From contig NZ_CP061318.1 in assembly GCF_018688375.1 (NCBI RefSeq), positions 186,001 through 250,000 on the forward strand: a stretch of 64,000 nt of DNA, given 5' to 3'. Under the pieces are notes generated by a model. That model saw nothing but the letters and a program-made list of their open reading frames with translations, did no database searches and was not told the DNA's origin. Below, piece after piece: positions 1 to 8,196 of the stretch. This DNA comes from Polynucleobacter sp. AP-Ainpum-60-G11. GTDB lineage: Bacteria; Pseudomonadota; Gammaproteobacteria; Burkholderiales; Burkholderiaceae. How positions within the stretch are numbered: the first letter of the stretch is position 1; the number at the start of each line of letters is the position of its first letter. The position numbers were made by a program, and so were the translations under genes.

Positions 1-1030
1 TATGCGCCGCGAAAAGTTTATCGAATTCGGTGGTCCCGATGGTGGCGATGGCGGTAAAGGCGGAAGTGTATGGGCAACTGCAGATCGCAATATCAACACC
101 TTGATCGACTATCGCTACGCTAAAACGCACACCGCAAAAAATGGTGAGCCTGGCCGTGGTGCTGATTGCTATGGTCGCGCAGGCGACGATATCGAGTTGC
201 GTATGCCAGTTGGCACCATCATTTCTGATTACGAAACTGGTGAGCCGATCGCTGACTTAACTACCCACGGTGAGCGTCTTTGTTTGGCGCAAGGCGGTGT
301 TGGTGGTTGGGGAAATATTCACTTCAAGAGTAGTACGAATCGTGCTCCTCGCCAAAAGACGAATGGTAAAGAGGGTGAGCGTCGAAAGCTCAAACTCGAA
401 TTAAAAGTACTCGCTGATGTAGGTTTGCTAGGCATGCCGAATGCCGGTAAATCCACTTTGATTACTGCAGTATCTAATGCGCGTCCAAAGATTGCAGATT
501 ATCCGTTTACAACTTTGCATCCAAATTTGGGTGTGGTGCGTGTAGGTGCTGAGCGTAGCTTTGTGATTGCCGATATCCCGGGATTGATTGAGGGTGCTGC
601 AGAAGGTGCGGGCTTAGGCCATCGCTTCTTAAGGCACTTGCAGCGCACTGGTGTGCTGTTGCATTTAGTCGATATCGCACCATTTGATGACAATATTGAT
701 CCAGTGGCAGATGCTGTTGCTATCGTGAATGAGTTGCGTAAGTACGATGAAGCTTTGGTTGAAAAACCACGCTGGTTAGTGCTAAACAAAGTCGACATGA
801 TTCCCGAAGAAGATCGCAAGAAGGTTGTTGCGGACTTTATTAAGCGTTTTAAGTGGAAGGGTCCTGTATTTGAGATATCCGCTTTAACTGGCTTAGGTTG
901 CGATAAGCTGTGCTACTCATTACAAGATTATTTAGACTCTATTCGCAAGGACAGGGATGATGAGGATGAGCGCGCTGCTGACCCACGTTATCAAGAGCAA
1001 ACTCAGCCAGAAGATAAAACTCCAGATTAA
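1..1030 (+). CDS. obgE: GTPase ObgE/CgtA, 5' end outside window
   Basis: Ribosome-associated GTPase acting in large-subunit assembly and stress control. The reading frame is open from the first base, and the first visible residues ([18 protein letters not shown]) match the glycine-rich Obg fold about 20 residues into the family, so the methionine at position 2 is internal and the true start lies upstream. The G domain is complete: P-loop GMPNAGKST at nt 431-457, [16 protein letters not shown] switch region, and NKVD specificity motif. The C-terminal tail is short, acidic and probably disordered. proB follows 29 nt downstream on the same strand, the usual betaproteobacterial order obgE-proB. 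Confidence 0.96.
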   Translation, partial: MRREKFIEFGGPDGGDGGKGGSVWATADRNINTLIDYRYAKTHTAKNGEPGRGADCYGRAGDDIELRMPVGTIISDYETGEPIADLTTHGERLCLAQGGVGGWGNIHFKSSTNRAPRQKTNGKEGERRKLKLELKVLADVGLLGMPNAGKSTLITAVSNARPKIADYPFTTLHPNLGVVRVGAERSFVIADIPGLIEGAAEGAGLGHRFLRHLQRTGVLLHLVDIAPFDDNIDPVADAVAIVNELRKYDEALVEKPRWLVLNKVDMIPEEDRKKVVADFIKRFKWKGPVFEISALTGLGCDKLCYSLQDYLDSIRKDRDDEDERAADPRYQEQTQPEDKTPD

Positions 1031-1059
1031 GTAGCAGTCATTCGAGATCCGTATTTGAT

Positions 1060-1842
1060 ATGAACACTCAGAAAGCGAAACGCATCGTAGTAAAGGTAGG
1101 TTCGAGCTTAGTTACCAATAATGGTGAGGGCTTGGATCGTGCTGCAATCGGCATGTGGGCAGAGCAAATGGCTGCCTTGTTATCTTCCGGTCATGAGGTG
1201 TTGATGGTCAGCTCTGGAGCGATTGCTGAGGGCATGCAACGTTTAGGATGGTCTAAGCGCCCAACAGAAATTCATCAGCTACAAGCTGCAGCTGCCGTTG
1301 GTCAAATGGGCTTAGTGCAGGTTTATGAAAGTTGTTTTGCACGTTTTAATTTGCGCAGCGCGCAAGTGTTGCTGACAAATGCAGACTTAGCCCACGTAGA
1401 ACGTAAGGCAAATGCCAATGCGACTTTAGATACATTGTTAAAGCTTGGCGTTGTTCCCATCATCAATGAAAACGATACCGTAGTTACTGATGAAATTAAG
1501 TTCGGCGATAACGATAGCTTAGCCGCTTTAGTGACGAATTTAATTCATGCGGATTTATTGGTAATTCTGACTGATCAGGGCGGCTTATTCACGGCTGATC
1601 CGCGTCAAGATACTTCCGCCACTCTTTTAGGTGATGCTATTGCTGGCGACCCCGCTTTGGAAAAAATGGCTGGTGGCGCTGCTAGTGAACTTAGTAAAGG
1701 TGGCATGCTAACCAAAGTATTGGCTGCGAAAGTTGCCGCACAAACGGGTGCCACAACTATCATTGCTTCTGGGCGCGAGCCTCAGGTTCTCACTCGCTTG
1801 ATGCGTGGTGAGAAAATTGGCACTTATTTGGCTGCTGAATAA
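1060..1842 (+). CDS. proB: Glutamate 5-kinase, short form without PUA domain
   Basis: First enzyme of proline synthesis, phosphorylating glutamate with ATP. The amino-acid-kinase fold is complete: KVGSSLVTN near the N terminus, the [10 protein letters not shown] nucleotide/substrate loop, INENDTV in the middle, and SKGGMLTKV near the end. At 260 aa it lacks the roughly 100-residue C-terminal PUA domain of the Escherichia coli enzyme (about 367 aa). The next gene on the opposite strand ends 33 nt downstream, so there is no room for a PUA domain and no sign of a frameshifted one. The partner gene proA is far away at 43.5 kb. The final codons form half of a perfect hairpin. Confidence 0.95.
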   Translation: MNTQKAKRIVVKVGSSLVTNNGEGLDRAAIGMWAEQMAALLSSGHEVLMVSSGAIAEGMQRLGWSKRPTEIHQLQAAAAVGQMGLVQVYESCFARFNLRSAQVLLTNADLAHVERKANANATLDTLLKLGVVPIINENDTVVTDEIKFGDNDSLAALVTNLIHADLLVILTDQGGLFTADPRQDTSATLLGDAIAGDPALEKMAGGAASELSKGGMLTKVLAAKVAAQTGATTIIASGREPQVLTRLMRGEKIGTYLAAE

Positions 1843-1852
1843 GTGCCAATTT
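1814..1852. terminator. Perfect 13-bp hairpin across the proB stop codon
   Basis: AAATTGGCACTTA (1814-1826) is the exact reverse complement of TAAGTGCCAATTT (1840-1852), with a 13-nt loop. The right arm begins with the proB stop codon. It sits between convergent proB and the CNP1-like gene and may terminate in both directions, but neither side has a proper U-tract, so the function is inferred. Confidence 0.55.
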
Positions 1853-1875
1853 ACGACATCTAGTTCGTTAGGATT

Positions 1876-2445
1876 TTATTCAAATAAGCCGTATGAATTA
1901 GTAGGTTTTGTGCCCCCAGTAAATCCATTTGGATTAAGGGAATGAATAATAGTTTTGATGTTCTTTTCCTGTGAATCGAAGTTGCAGAAAGCGCCTTGCG
2001 CCAATGCAGCTTGGTATCGATTAGGTACATTACTTTGGATGGCACGCCAACTCGAAAGAGGATTTTCTTTCCAGACATTATTCTCAAACGTGCCATAGAG
2101 ACGCCATTGAAATGAATCGCAACGAATGCCTTCGTACTGAACTTGACTGTTGCCATTTGGGCTGGTCAGAATAACGATGTATCTCGTAATGCCGTCGTTA
2201 CCGATGAGAATGGAGCCAGTGTCGACTGCAAACTTAAAAATAGTACGTTCCGAAACATAAAAGGACTGGATGGTTGATTTATTGGGAGGATTCAGCGGCA
2301 TTGCTGTTGCCCCCTCTTTGAAAACCATCGGTGCAAAAGGATCAACCCCACTCTCAAGGGGATCGCCGGCACATCCCGCTATAGCCAAAGTGACGCCTAA
2401 GCCAAGTATTGAAAGTCGAAGATTGCAAATAGAGAGTTTCATCAT
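1876..2445 (-). CDS. CNP1-like family lipoprotein
   Basis: A 189-aa predicted lipoprotein: a hydrophobic signal segment ends in a lipobox (LAIAGC, acylated Cys about residue 25). The mature part resembles the CNP1-like family of neisserial and burkholderial envelope proteins, with blocks such as [11 protein letters not shown] and two cysteines (one in [12 protein letters not shown], one in GAFCNF) that could form a disulfide. The function of the family is not established. The start overlaps the rppH stop by 4 bp (ATGA, 2442-2445), so translation is probably coupled; a second ATG follows immediately. Confidence 0.85.
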   Translation of the reverse strand: MMKLSICNLRLSILGLGVTLAIAGCAGDPLESGVDPFAPMVFKEGATAMPLNPPNKSTIQSFYVSERTIFKFAVDTGSILIGNDGITRYIVILTSPNGNSQVQYEGIRCDSFQWRLYGTFENNVWKENPLSSWRAIQSNVPNRYQAALAQGAFCNFDSQEKNIKTIIHSLNPNGFTGGTKPTNSYGLFE

Positions 2446-3038
2446 GGCTTATCAGTCGGTTTTGTTTCTTTAGGCTCATCTTCTTCGCCCCCATACAGGG
2501 ATTGAAATAGATCTAGCGGGGATCCCCAGGCAAGCTGTTGCATACGCATTCCACGGGATAGGTAACGTGCAAGCTCGGATAGGGCTAATTGATAGACGTC
2601 ACGCTTAAAGTCAATCACGGTGTCTAGTTGAATCCAAAAAGGAACCCAGCGCCAAGCATCAAATTCTGGATGTTCTGAAGCGCGCAGATGAATATCGCTA
2701 TCCAAGCCTACTAAACGCAGTAAAAACCAAATTTGTTTTTGGCCGCGATAGCTGGCTCGATGGGTTTTGGAGGTATGTTGACGACGCAAGAACTCCTCCG
2801 GGACGTCATAACGAAGCCAGTCCCTGGTTCGTCCAATAATTTGGACATGTTCCGGTAGCAAGCCAACTTCCTCATGCAATTCGCGGTACATGGCTTGCTC
2901 TGGGCTCTCACCATGCTGAATCCCGCCTTGCGGGAACTGCCACGAATGCTGCCCAACGCGTTTTCCCCAGAAAACCTCGTTATGGCTATTGAGGAGGACT
3001 ATGCCGACATTGGGTCGATACCCTTCACGGTCAAGCAT
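2442..3038 (-). CDS. rppH: RNA pyrophosphohydrolase (Nudix)
   Basis: Removes pyrophosphate from 5'-triphosphate mRNA ends and so starts 5'-end-dependent decay. The Nudix box [20 protein letters not shown] starts at about residue 38 and is intact; the N terminus [14 protein letters not shown] lines up with E. coli RppH ([14 protein letters not shown]). The frame stays open to 3107, but that longer start would overlap divergent proS, whereas the ATG at 3038 has GAGG 9 nt upstream and fits the family. The C-terminal 20 residues are charged and Lys/Pro-rich. It forms a two-gene unit with the CNP1-like lipoprotein. Confidence 0.94.
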   Translation of the reverse strand: MLDREGYRPNVGIVLLNSHNEVFWGKRVGQHSWQFPQGGIQHGESPEQAMYRELHEEVGLLPEHVQIIGRTRDWLRYDVPEEFLRRQHTSKTHRASYRGQKQIWFLLRLVGLDSDIHLRASEHPEFDAWRWVPFWIQLDTVIDFKRDVYQLALSELARYLSRGMRMQQLAWGSPLDLFQSLYGGEEDEPKETKPTDKP

Positions 3039-3088
3039 GAGATCGTGCCTCAAATCCTTTAAAATCAATGATTTGATTATATCCATAC

Positions 3089-4831
3089 ATGAAAGCTTCA
3101 CAGTCATTTCTCGCCACGCTAAAAGAAGCCCCTTCCGACGCTGAGGTGGTTTCGCACAAACTCATGGTGCGTGCCGGTTTAATTCGCAAGCTCAGCGCGG
3201 GCATTTATAACTATTTGCCTTTGGGTTTGAAGTCCATTCGCAAAGTGGAAAACATCATCCGCGAAGAAATGAATCGCGCAGGTGCCATTGAGTTACTTAT
3301 GCCTATGATTCAGCCTGCAGAGTTATGGCAAGAGACCGGTCGTTGGGAGAAGATGGGGCCAGAGTTGCTCCGCATCAAAGACCGTCATGACCGTGACTTT
3401 TTAATTCAGCCGACCTCTGAAGAGGTGGTGACCGATTTAGCGCGCAATGAAATCAAGAGTTACAAACAGCTCCCTGTGAATTTCTATCAAATTCAAACGA
3501 AGTTCCGTGATGAACGTCGTCCACGTTTTGGAATTATGCGTGGGCGCGAGTTCAGCATGAAAGATGCTTATTCATTTGATCGCGATGCCGAGGGATTGAA
3601 AAAGTCTTACCAAATTATGTTCGATGCCTACACCCGAATTTTCAAACGTATGGGTTTGAGGTTTCGTGCAGTAACGGCGGATAACGGCGCTATTGGTGGA
3701 TCAGGTAGTCAAGAGTTCCATGTAATTGCTGATACTGGTGAAGATGCGATTGTGTATTGCCCGAGCTCTGATTACGCTGCCAATCTCGAAGCTGCTGAAT
3801 CAGTCTCATTGATTGGGACCCGCGCGGCCGCAACTCAAGCAATGACAAAGGTCGCAACCCCAGATCAAACAAATTGTGCTGACGTGGCCAAGTTTTTAAA
3901 GTTGCCGATCGAGCAAACTGTGAAGTCACTTCTGTTCGCTGCAGATCAAGAAGAGGGCCCAGCTAAATTATTTATGGTGCTGGTGCGCGGTGACCACGAA
4001 CTCAATGAAATTAAGGCTAGCAAGATTCCTGGTATGGCAGAGTCACGCTTTGCTAGCGAAGCTGAAATCAAACAAGCCTGTAATGCGCCAGCGGGCTATT
4101 TAGGGCCGGTTGGTATTGATGCTGCGGTAACCGTGGTTGCAGATCGTACTGTTGCCAATATGGCTGACTTTATATGCGGTGCTAATGATGCTGGTTATCA
4201 CTTAACTGGCGTGAACTGGGGCCGTGATTTGCCAGAGCCTTTGGTGATGGATTTGCGTAATGCTGTAATCGGCGATCCTTCCCCTGATGGAAAGGGTGTT
4301 GTCGATATCTGTCGTGGTATTGAAGTGGGCCATGTATTTCAACTGGGTACGCGTTATTCAGAGGCGATGGGTTGTACTTATCTTGATCAGCAGGGCAAGG
4401 CACAACCGATGGTGATGGGTTGCTATGGCATTGGCGTCACTCGTTTGTTAGGCGCTGCAATTGAGCAAGGTAATGACGAGCGCGGAATTATTTGGCCGAT
4501 TTCAATGGCGCCATTTGAAGTAGTGATCTGCCCAATGGGTTACGAAAAATCCGAAGCTGTCAAAGCTGCCGCAGATCAATTGCATGATGAGTTAATAGCT
4601 GCTGGAGTGGATGTAGTGCTCGATGATCGTGGAGAAAGACCGGGCGCGATGTTTGCTGACTGGGAATTAATTGGCGTTCCATTCCGTGTGGTGATCGGTG
4701 ATCGTGGTCTTGCAGACGCCCAAGTGGAATTTAAAGGCCGCACCGATGCTGAATCAGAAAATATTCCACTGCCAGAAATTAAAGCAAAAGTGATTTCTGC
4801 AATTGAGGCTGCCAAGAAACTCGTTTCTTAA
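3089..4831 (+). CDS. proS: Prolyl-tRNA synthetase, bacterial type with editing domain
   Basis: Charges tRNA-Pro; the inserted domain clears mischarged Ala-tRNA-Pro. At 580 aa it is the usual length for the bacterial form. Class II motifs are visible: [19 protein letters not shown] (motif 1 region), [21 protein letters not shown] (motif 2), and [17 protein letters not shown] (motif 3). The INS editing domain lies between motifs 2 and 3 (about residues 230-400). The anticodon-binding domain follows at the C terminus. The gene is divergent from rppH with only 50 nt between starts and converges on ffh. Confidence 0.97.
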   Translation: MKASQSFLATLKEAPSDAEVVSHKLMVRAGLIRKLSAGIYNYLPLGLKSIRKVENIIREEMNRAGAIELLMPMIQPAELWQETGRWEKMGPELLRIKDRHDRDFLIQPTSEEVVTDLARNEIKSYKQLPVNFYQIQTKFRDERRPRFGIMRGREFSMKDAYSFDRDAEGLKKSYQIMFDAYTRIFKRMGLRFRAVTADNGAIGGSGSQEFHVIADTGEDAIVYCPSSDYAANLEAAESVSLIGTRAAATQAMTKVATPDQTNCADVAKFLKLPIEQTVKSLLFAADQEEGPAKLFMVLVRGDHELNEIKASKIPGMAESRFASEAEIKQACNAPAGYLGPVGIDAAVTVVADRTVANMADFICGANDAGYHLTGVNWGRDLPEPLVMDLRNAVIGDPSPDGKGVVDICRGIEVGHVFQLGTRYSEAMGCTYLDQQGKAQPMVMGCYGIGVTRLLGAAIEQGNDERGIIWPISMAPFEVVICPMGYEKSEAVKAAADQLHDELIAAGVDVVLDDRGERPGAMFADWELIGVPFRVVIGDRGLADAQVEFKGRTDAESENIPLPEIKAKVISAIEAAKKLVS

Positions 4832-4850
4832 GCCAAACAGTTTTTAACTA

Positions 4851-6233
4851 TTATTTTTTAAAGAGTCCGCCAATACCTTTGGCGGCTCCTTTAGCTGCCA
4901 TGGATGCCATGGTGCGCGCCATTTTGCCGCCCTTGAATTGTTTCATCATGGTTTGCATTTGTTCAAACTGCGCCAATAGACGATTCACTTCCTGAACTTC
5001 AACGCCTGCACCAGCAGCAATACGGCGCTTACGAGTGGCTTTCAGTAATTCCGGTTTCGCACGCTCTTTTGGCGTCATGCTGTCGATGATTCCGCGCATA
5101 CGCTTAGTTTGCTTATCGGCAGCACTTAAATTGGTTTTGGATGCTGCTTGGGCCATGTGACTTGGCAACTTATCCATCAAGCTAGCCATACCACCCATCT
5201 GTTGCATCTGCGCCAGTTGATCGCGGAAGTCGCCGAGATCAAACCCACCTTTAGAAATTTTGCTTGCTAACTTTTCTGCTTTGGCAACATCAACGTTTTG
5301 TTGGGCTTGCTCAACTAGGGCAAGGATGTCGCCCATACCCAAAATACGGTTTGCCATCCGGTCGGCATCGAATGCTTCGAGGCCATCCATCTTTTCGGCA
5401 ACACCAATGAACTTTAGTGGCACGCCAGTAACTTGTCGCACTGAAAGCGCAGCACCACCGCGTGAATCACCATCAAGCTTAGTCAGAATTACACCCGTCA
5501 GTGGGAGTGCTTCATGGAAGGCCTTGGCTGTATTAACGGCGTCTTGGCCCAACATCGCGTCAACTACAAATAGTGTTTCTACCGGATTGAGATTGGCATG
5601 CAATGTTTTGATTTCTTGCATAAGTGCTTCATCGATACCCAAACGACCGGCTGTATCAACCAAGAGAACATCAAAGTAATGGCGCCGAGCCCAATCTAAA
5701 GCTGCCGTAGCAATCTCACTGGGCTTTTGATTGATATCGCTTGGGAAAAACTCAGCCCCAACTTGTTTGGTAACGGTTTCTAGCTGCTCTATAGCCGCCG
5801 GGCGATAGACGTCACAAGAAACGGTCAATACCTTTTTTTTCTTTTTCTCTTGCAAAAACTTGGCCAACTTACCAACCGAAGTCGTTTTACCTGCACCCTG
5901 CAAGCCCGCCATCAAAATTACTGCTGGTGGTTGAGTGGCTAAGTTGAGTTCACCGCTTTGTGAAGTATCGCCACGCATGACTTGAGCAAGTTCACGCTGC
6001 ACAACGCCTACCAGTGCTTGGCCTGGACTGAGGCTACCAACCACTTCTTCGCCAAGGGCTTTAAATTTAATTTGTTCTAGTAAAGATTTAACGACGGGAA
6101 GCGCAACGTCCGCCTCCAATAAGGCCAGGCGGATCTCCCGCAGCATTTCTGCGGTATTTGCTTCAGTAAGGCGGGCTTGCCCCCGCATTGTTTTAACAAC
6201 ACGAGATAGGCGGTCGGTGAGATTCTCTAGCAT
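4851..6233 (-). CDS. ffh: Signal recognition particle protein Ffh
   Basis: GTPase subunit of the signal recognition particle, delivering nascent membrane proteins to FtsY and SecYEG. Residues 1-90 form the N domain. The G domain has P-loop GLQGAGKTT (110-118), DTAGR (193-197) and TKLDGDSRGG (251-260). A methionine-rich M domain from about residue 330 binds signal sequences and 4.5S RNA. Length (460 aa) is typical. It is divergent from the YpjD-like gene, with 20 nt between starts, so promoters must lie inside the neighbouring coding sequences. A hairpin lies within the last codons. Confidence 0.97.
   Translation of the reverse strand: MLENLTDRLSRVVKTMRGQARLTEANTAEMLREIRLALLEADVALPVVKSLLEQIKFKALGEEVVGSLSPGQALVGVVQRELAQVMRGDTSQSGELNLATQPPAVILMAGLQGAGKTTSVGKLAKFLQEKKKKKVLTVSCDVYRPAAIEQLETVTKQVGAEFFPSDINQKPSEIATAALDWARRHYFDVLLVDTAGRLGIDEALMQEIKTLHANLNPVETLFVVDAMLGQDAVNTAKAFHEALPLTGVILTKLDGDSRGGAALSVRQVTGVPLKFIGVAEKMDGLEAFDADRMANRILGMGDILALVEQAQQNVDVAKAEKLASKISKGGFDLGDFRDQLAQMQQMGGMASLMDKLPSHMAQAASKTNLSAADKQTKRMRGIIDSMTPKERAKPELLKATRKRRIAAGAGVEVQEVNRLLAQFEQMQTMMKQFKGGKMARTMASMAAKGAAKGIGGLFKK
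4867..4885. other. Hairpin in the last codons of ffh
   Basis: CCGCCAA (4867-4873) pairs perfectly with TTGGCGG (4879-4885) around a 5-nt loop, a few codons before the ffh stop and close to the convergent proS end. There is no clean U-tract, so a terminator role is only possible. Confidence 0.4.
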
Positions 6234-6253
6234 TTATCGATTAGACTTTCCAG

Positions 6254-7102
6254 ATGGATATTTTAGGTTACTCAGGCTCTGGATGGCTCCCATCTGCACT
6301 TTATTTACTGCTTTTGGTCTTTTTAAGTTCGCGGCCAAAGGGAAAAATGGAATCCTCAGCTTTTACAGGCTTGGTTCAGGCGTTTATTCTGTTGATTCTC
6401 TTGGTGCACGGTATACAGCTACATGACTCGGTCTTTACGCCAGAGGGGTTTGTATTTGGTTTTGCCCAAGACCTTTCTTTGATTGCTTGGGTCGGCCTCG
6501 CTTTTTATTGGTTTCAGTCCTGGTTTTTACCCATCTCCAGTTTGCGTTGGCTGGTTTTGTGTTTTGCGTTGATTTGCTCTGCCTTACCCACTATTTTTTC
6601 TGGCACCCTGATTTCTCCAAAGGCCGTTTCTGACCCTTGGTTTAAGGGGCACTTTATTGTTGCCACTATTTCGGTTGGCTTGTTGAGTTTGGCTGCGATG
6701 CATGCCATGTTGATGAGCATTCAGGATCGAGCATTACACCGCCAGTTGGCCATCATCCCTAATAGTCGTATAGCCCATTGGCTGGAAGATTTGCCACCTT
6801 TGATGACAATGGAAAGCTTACTGTTTAATTTGCTTTATGTAGGGGTTGCTTTACTGAGTTTGACAGTGTTTTCTGGTCTCCTATTTTCCCAAGCGCTATT
6901 TGGTAAGCCACTTGTTTTTGATCACAAGACTATCTTTGCCTTAATCTCCTGGCTGTTATTTTCTGGACTCCTGATAGCTCGTTGGCGCGTAGGTTTGCGT
7001 GGGCGCGTTGCTGTTCGTTGGGTCTTAAGTGCTTATACCGCTTTACTGCTGGCTTACGTGGGCAGCCGATTTGTTTTGGAAGTGATACTCCAGAGGGCAT
7101 GA
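6254..7102 (+). CDS. Cytochrome c assembly-family membrane protein, YpjD-like
   Basis: A 282-aa polytopic membrane protein with about eight hydrophobic segments, resembling the YpjD/CcsA/HemX branch of the cytochrome-c assembly family (haem-handling membrane proteins). Conserved-looking features include KGHFIVATISVGLLSLAAMHAM, TMESLLFNLLYVG, and the histidine of FDHKTIFALISWLLFSGLL. In many proteobacteria ypjD sits next to ffh, as here. The exact substrate is unknown; a part in haem or cytochrome maturation is inferred from the family. The AmpD fusion gene starts 4 nt after the stop, so the two are co-transcribed. Confidence 0.82.
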   Translation: MDILGYSGSGWLPSALYLLLLVFLSSRPKGKMESSAFTGLVQAFILLILLVHGIQLHDSVFTPEGFVFGFAQDLSLIAWVGLAFYWFQSWFLPISSLRWLVLCFALICSALPTIFSGTLISPKAVSDPWFKGHFIVATISVGLLSLAAMHAMLMSIQDRALHRQLAIIPNSRIAHWLEDLPPLMTMESLLFNLLYVGVALLSLTVFSGLLFSQALFGKPLVFDHKTIFALISWLLFSGLLIARWRVGLRGRVAVRWVLSAYTALLLAYVGSRFVLEVILQRA

Positions 7103-7106
7103 CGTT

Positions 7107-7922
7107 TTGATTAAATGGCTTCTACTATTTGCAGGTGCAGGCGTTTTATACCTTTGGATAAAAGGGAAAAAGCAGACAAAGCTCAATGCAAAAGAGGATG
7201 CCAAGGCTCATGCTGAACGAAGCAAGGTCACTGAACCAGAGGCGATTGTTCAGTGCCGTCATTGTTCAGTGCATCTTCCAAAATCTGAAGCAATTAAACA
7301 GGAGGAGCGCTTCTATTGCTCTAAAGAGCATCTTGACAGTCTAGATGCTCAGGGTTGGCTGGGCTCGGCTGCTTGGCGAACTTCACCAAATCAAGATATT
7401 CGGCCAGAAGGCGTCGCTCCTGATTTAGTGGTGATTCATCACATCAGTCTTCCGCCCGGTGGTTTTGCAGGTCGCAACTCAACACAATTCATTGTGGATT
7501 TTTTCCAAAACAAGCTAGATTCATCGCTGCATCCATATTTTGAAGAAATTGCTGGGCAAAAGGTATCTAGCCATTTCTTGATTTCACGTAGTGGTGAGGT
7601 TTTTCAATTCGTCTCAACCCATAACAAAGCATGGCATGCTGGTGTTTCATCCTTCTTAGGTCGTGAAAAGTGCAATGATTTCTCGATTGGGATTGAGTTG
7701 GAGGGCGATAGCGGACACCCTTTTGAAGATATTCAGTACTCGACCCTGGCTAAATTAAGCTCCCAACTCAGCGCTATTTACCCCAATCTTCAATTTGCTG
7801 GACATAGCGATATTGCCCCTGGCAGAAAAACAGACCCCGGGATTCAATTTAGTTGGCAAAAGTTCCAAGCCAACACCAATCTTCCAGTCAAAAAATTACC
7901 CTTTGGTTTAGACCCTCGCTAG
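7107..7922 (+). CDS. ampD: AmpD-type anhydro-N-acetylmuramyl-L-alanine amidase with N-terminal membrane/zinc-finger module
   Basis: The C-terminal part (about residues 88-255) is an N-acetylmuramyl-L-alanine amidase of the AmpD family, which recycles anhydro-muropeptides. Candidate zinc ligands are H111 (VIHHISLPPGGF), H233 and D243 (GHSDIAPGRKTDPG). Ahead of it lie a transmembrane helix (residues 1-18), a charged linker, and a cysteine module C50-x2-C53...C71 (CRHC...FYCSKEH) that looks like the PP0621-family proteins usually encoded by a separate neighbouring gene. The start is TTG at 7107, with GAGGG about 10 nt upstream; no in-frame ATG gives the membrane helix. The membrane anchor would place the amidase at the inner membrane, unlike cytosolic AmpD. 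Confidence 0.88.
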   Translation: MIKWLLLFAGAGVLYLWIKGKKQTKLNAKEDAKAHAERSKVTEPEAIVQCRHCSVHLPKSEAIKQEERFYCSKEHLDSLDAQGWLGSAAWRTSPNQDIRPEGVAPDLVVIHHISLPPGGFAGRNSTQFIVDFFQNKLDSSLHPYFEEIAGQKVSSHFLISRSGEVFQFVSTHNKAWHAGVSSFLGREKCNDFSIGIELEGDSGHPFEDIQYSTLAKLSSQLSAIYPNLQFAGHSDIAPGRKTDPGIQFSWQKFQANTNLPVKKLPFGLDPR

Positions 7923-8059
7923 ACCTCTAAATTAGTATGTGAGCACACGCTCACTTTCTTGCCCTTTAACTAAAAAGGGCTAGAAATTTCGCACCAAAAT
8001 AGCCCCTAAATTATTGGAAAACTTAGGAAAAATACTTATAAATATTCATCAGAAATGTC

Positions 8060-8088
8060 TTACCAAATTCCGAATATTTCCCTATACT
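8060..8088 (+). promoter_or_regulatory. Candidate sigma-70 promoter of nrdAB
   Basis: TTACCA (8060-8065) and TATACT (8083-8088) are separated by 17 bp in the 274-bp gap upstream of nrdA. The -10 lies inside the first NrdR-like box, which fits repression by promoter occlusion. Read by eye; no start-site data. Confidence 0.5.
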
Positions 8089-8125
8089 TAGTGTCAAATG
8101 CACTTCGAGACACTAGATGTAGTGT
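8079..8125 (+). promoter_or_regulatory. Two tandem NrdR-box-like operators
   Basis: Box 2, ACACTAGATGTAGTGT (8110-8125), matches 14 of 16 positions of the recalled NrdR consensus acaCwAtATaTwGtgt and is nearly a perfect palindrome. Box 1, TCCCTATACTTAGTGT (8079-8094), matches 12 of 16. The 15-bp spacer puts the centres 31 bp apart, three helical turns, which is the usual layout for NrdR targets. NrdR represses ribonucleotide reductase genes when dATP is abundant. The rest of the 7923-8196 gap is AT-rich and shows no gene. Confidence 0.78.
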
Positions 8126-8196
8126 TTGAATACAGCAATACCCTATTGTTTTTTAACGATTTTTTGCCCAAATAACTATATATAAGCAGGAGAAAT

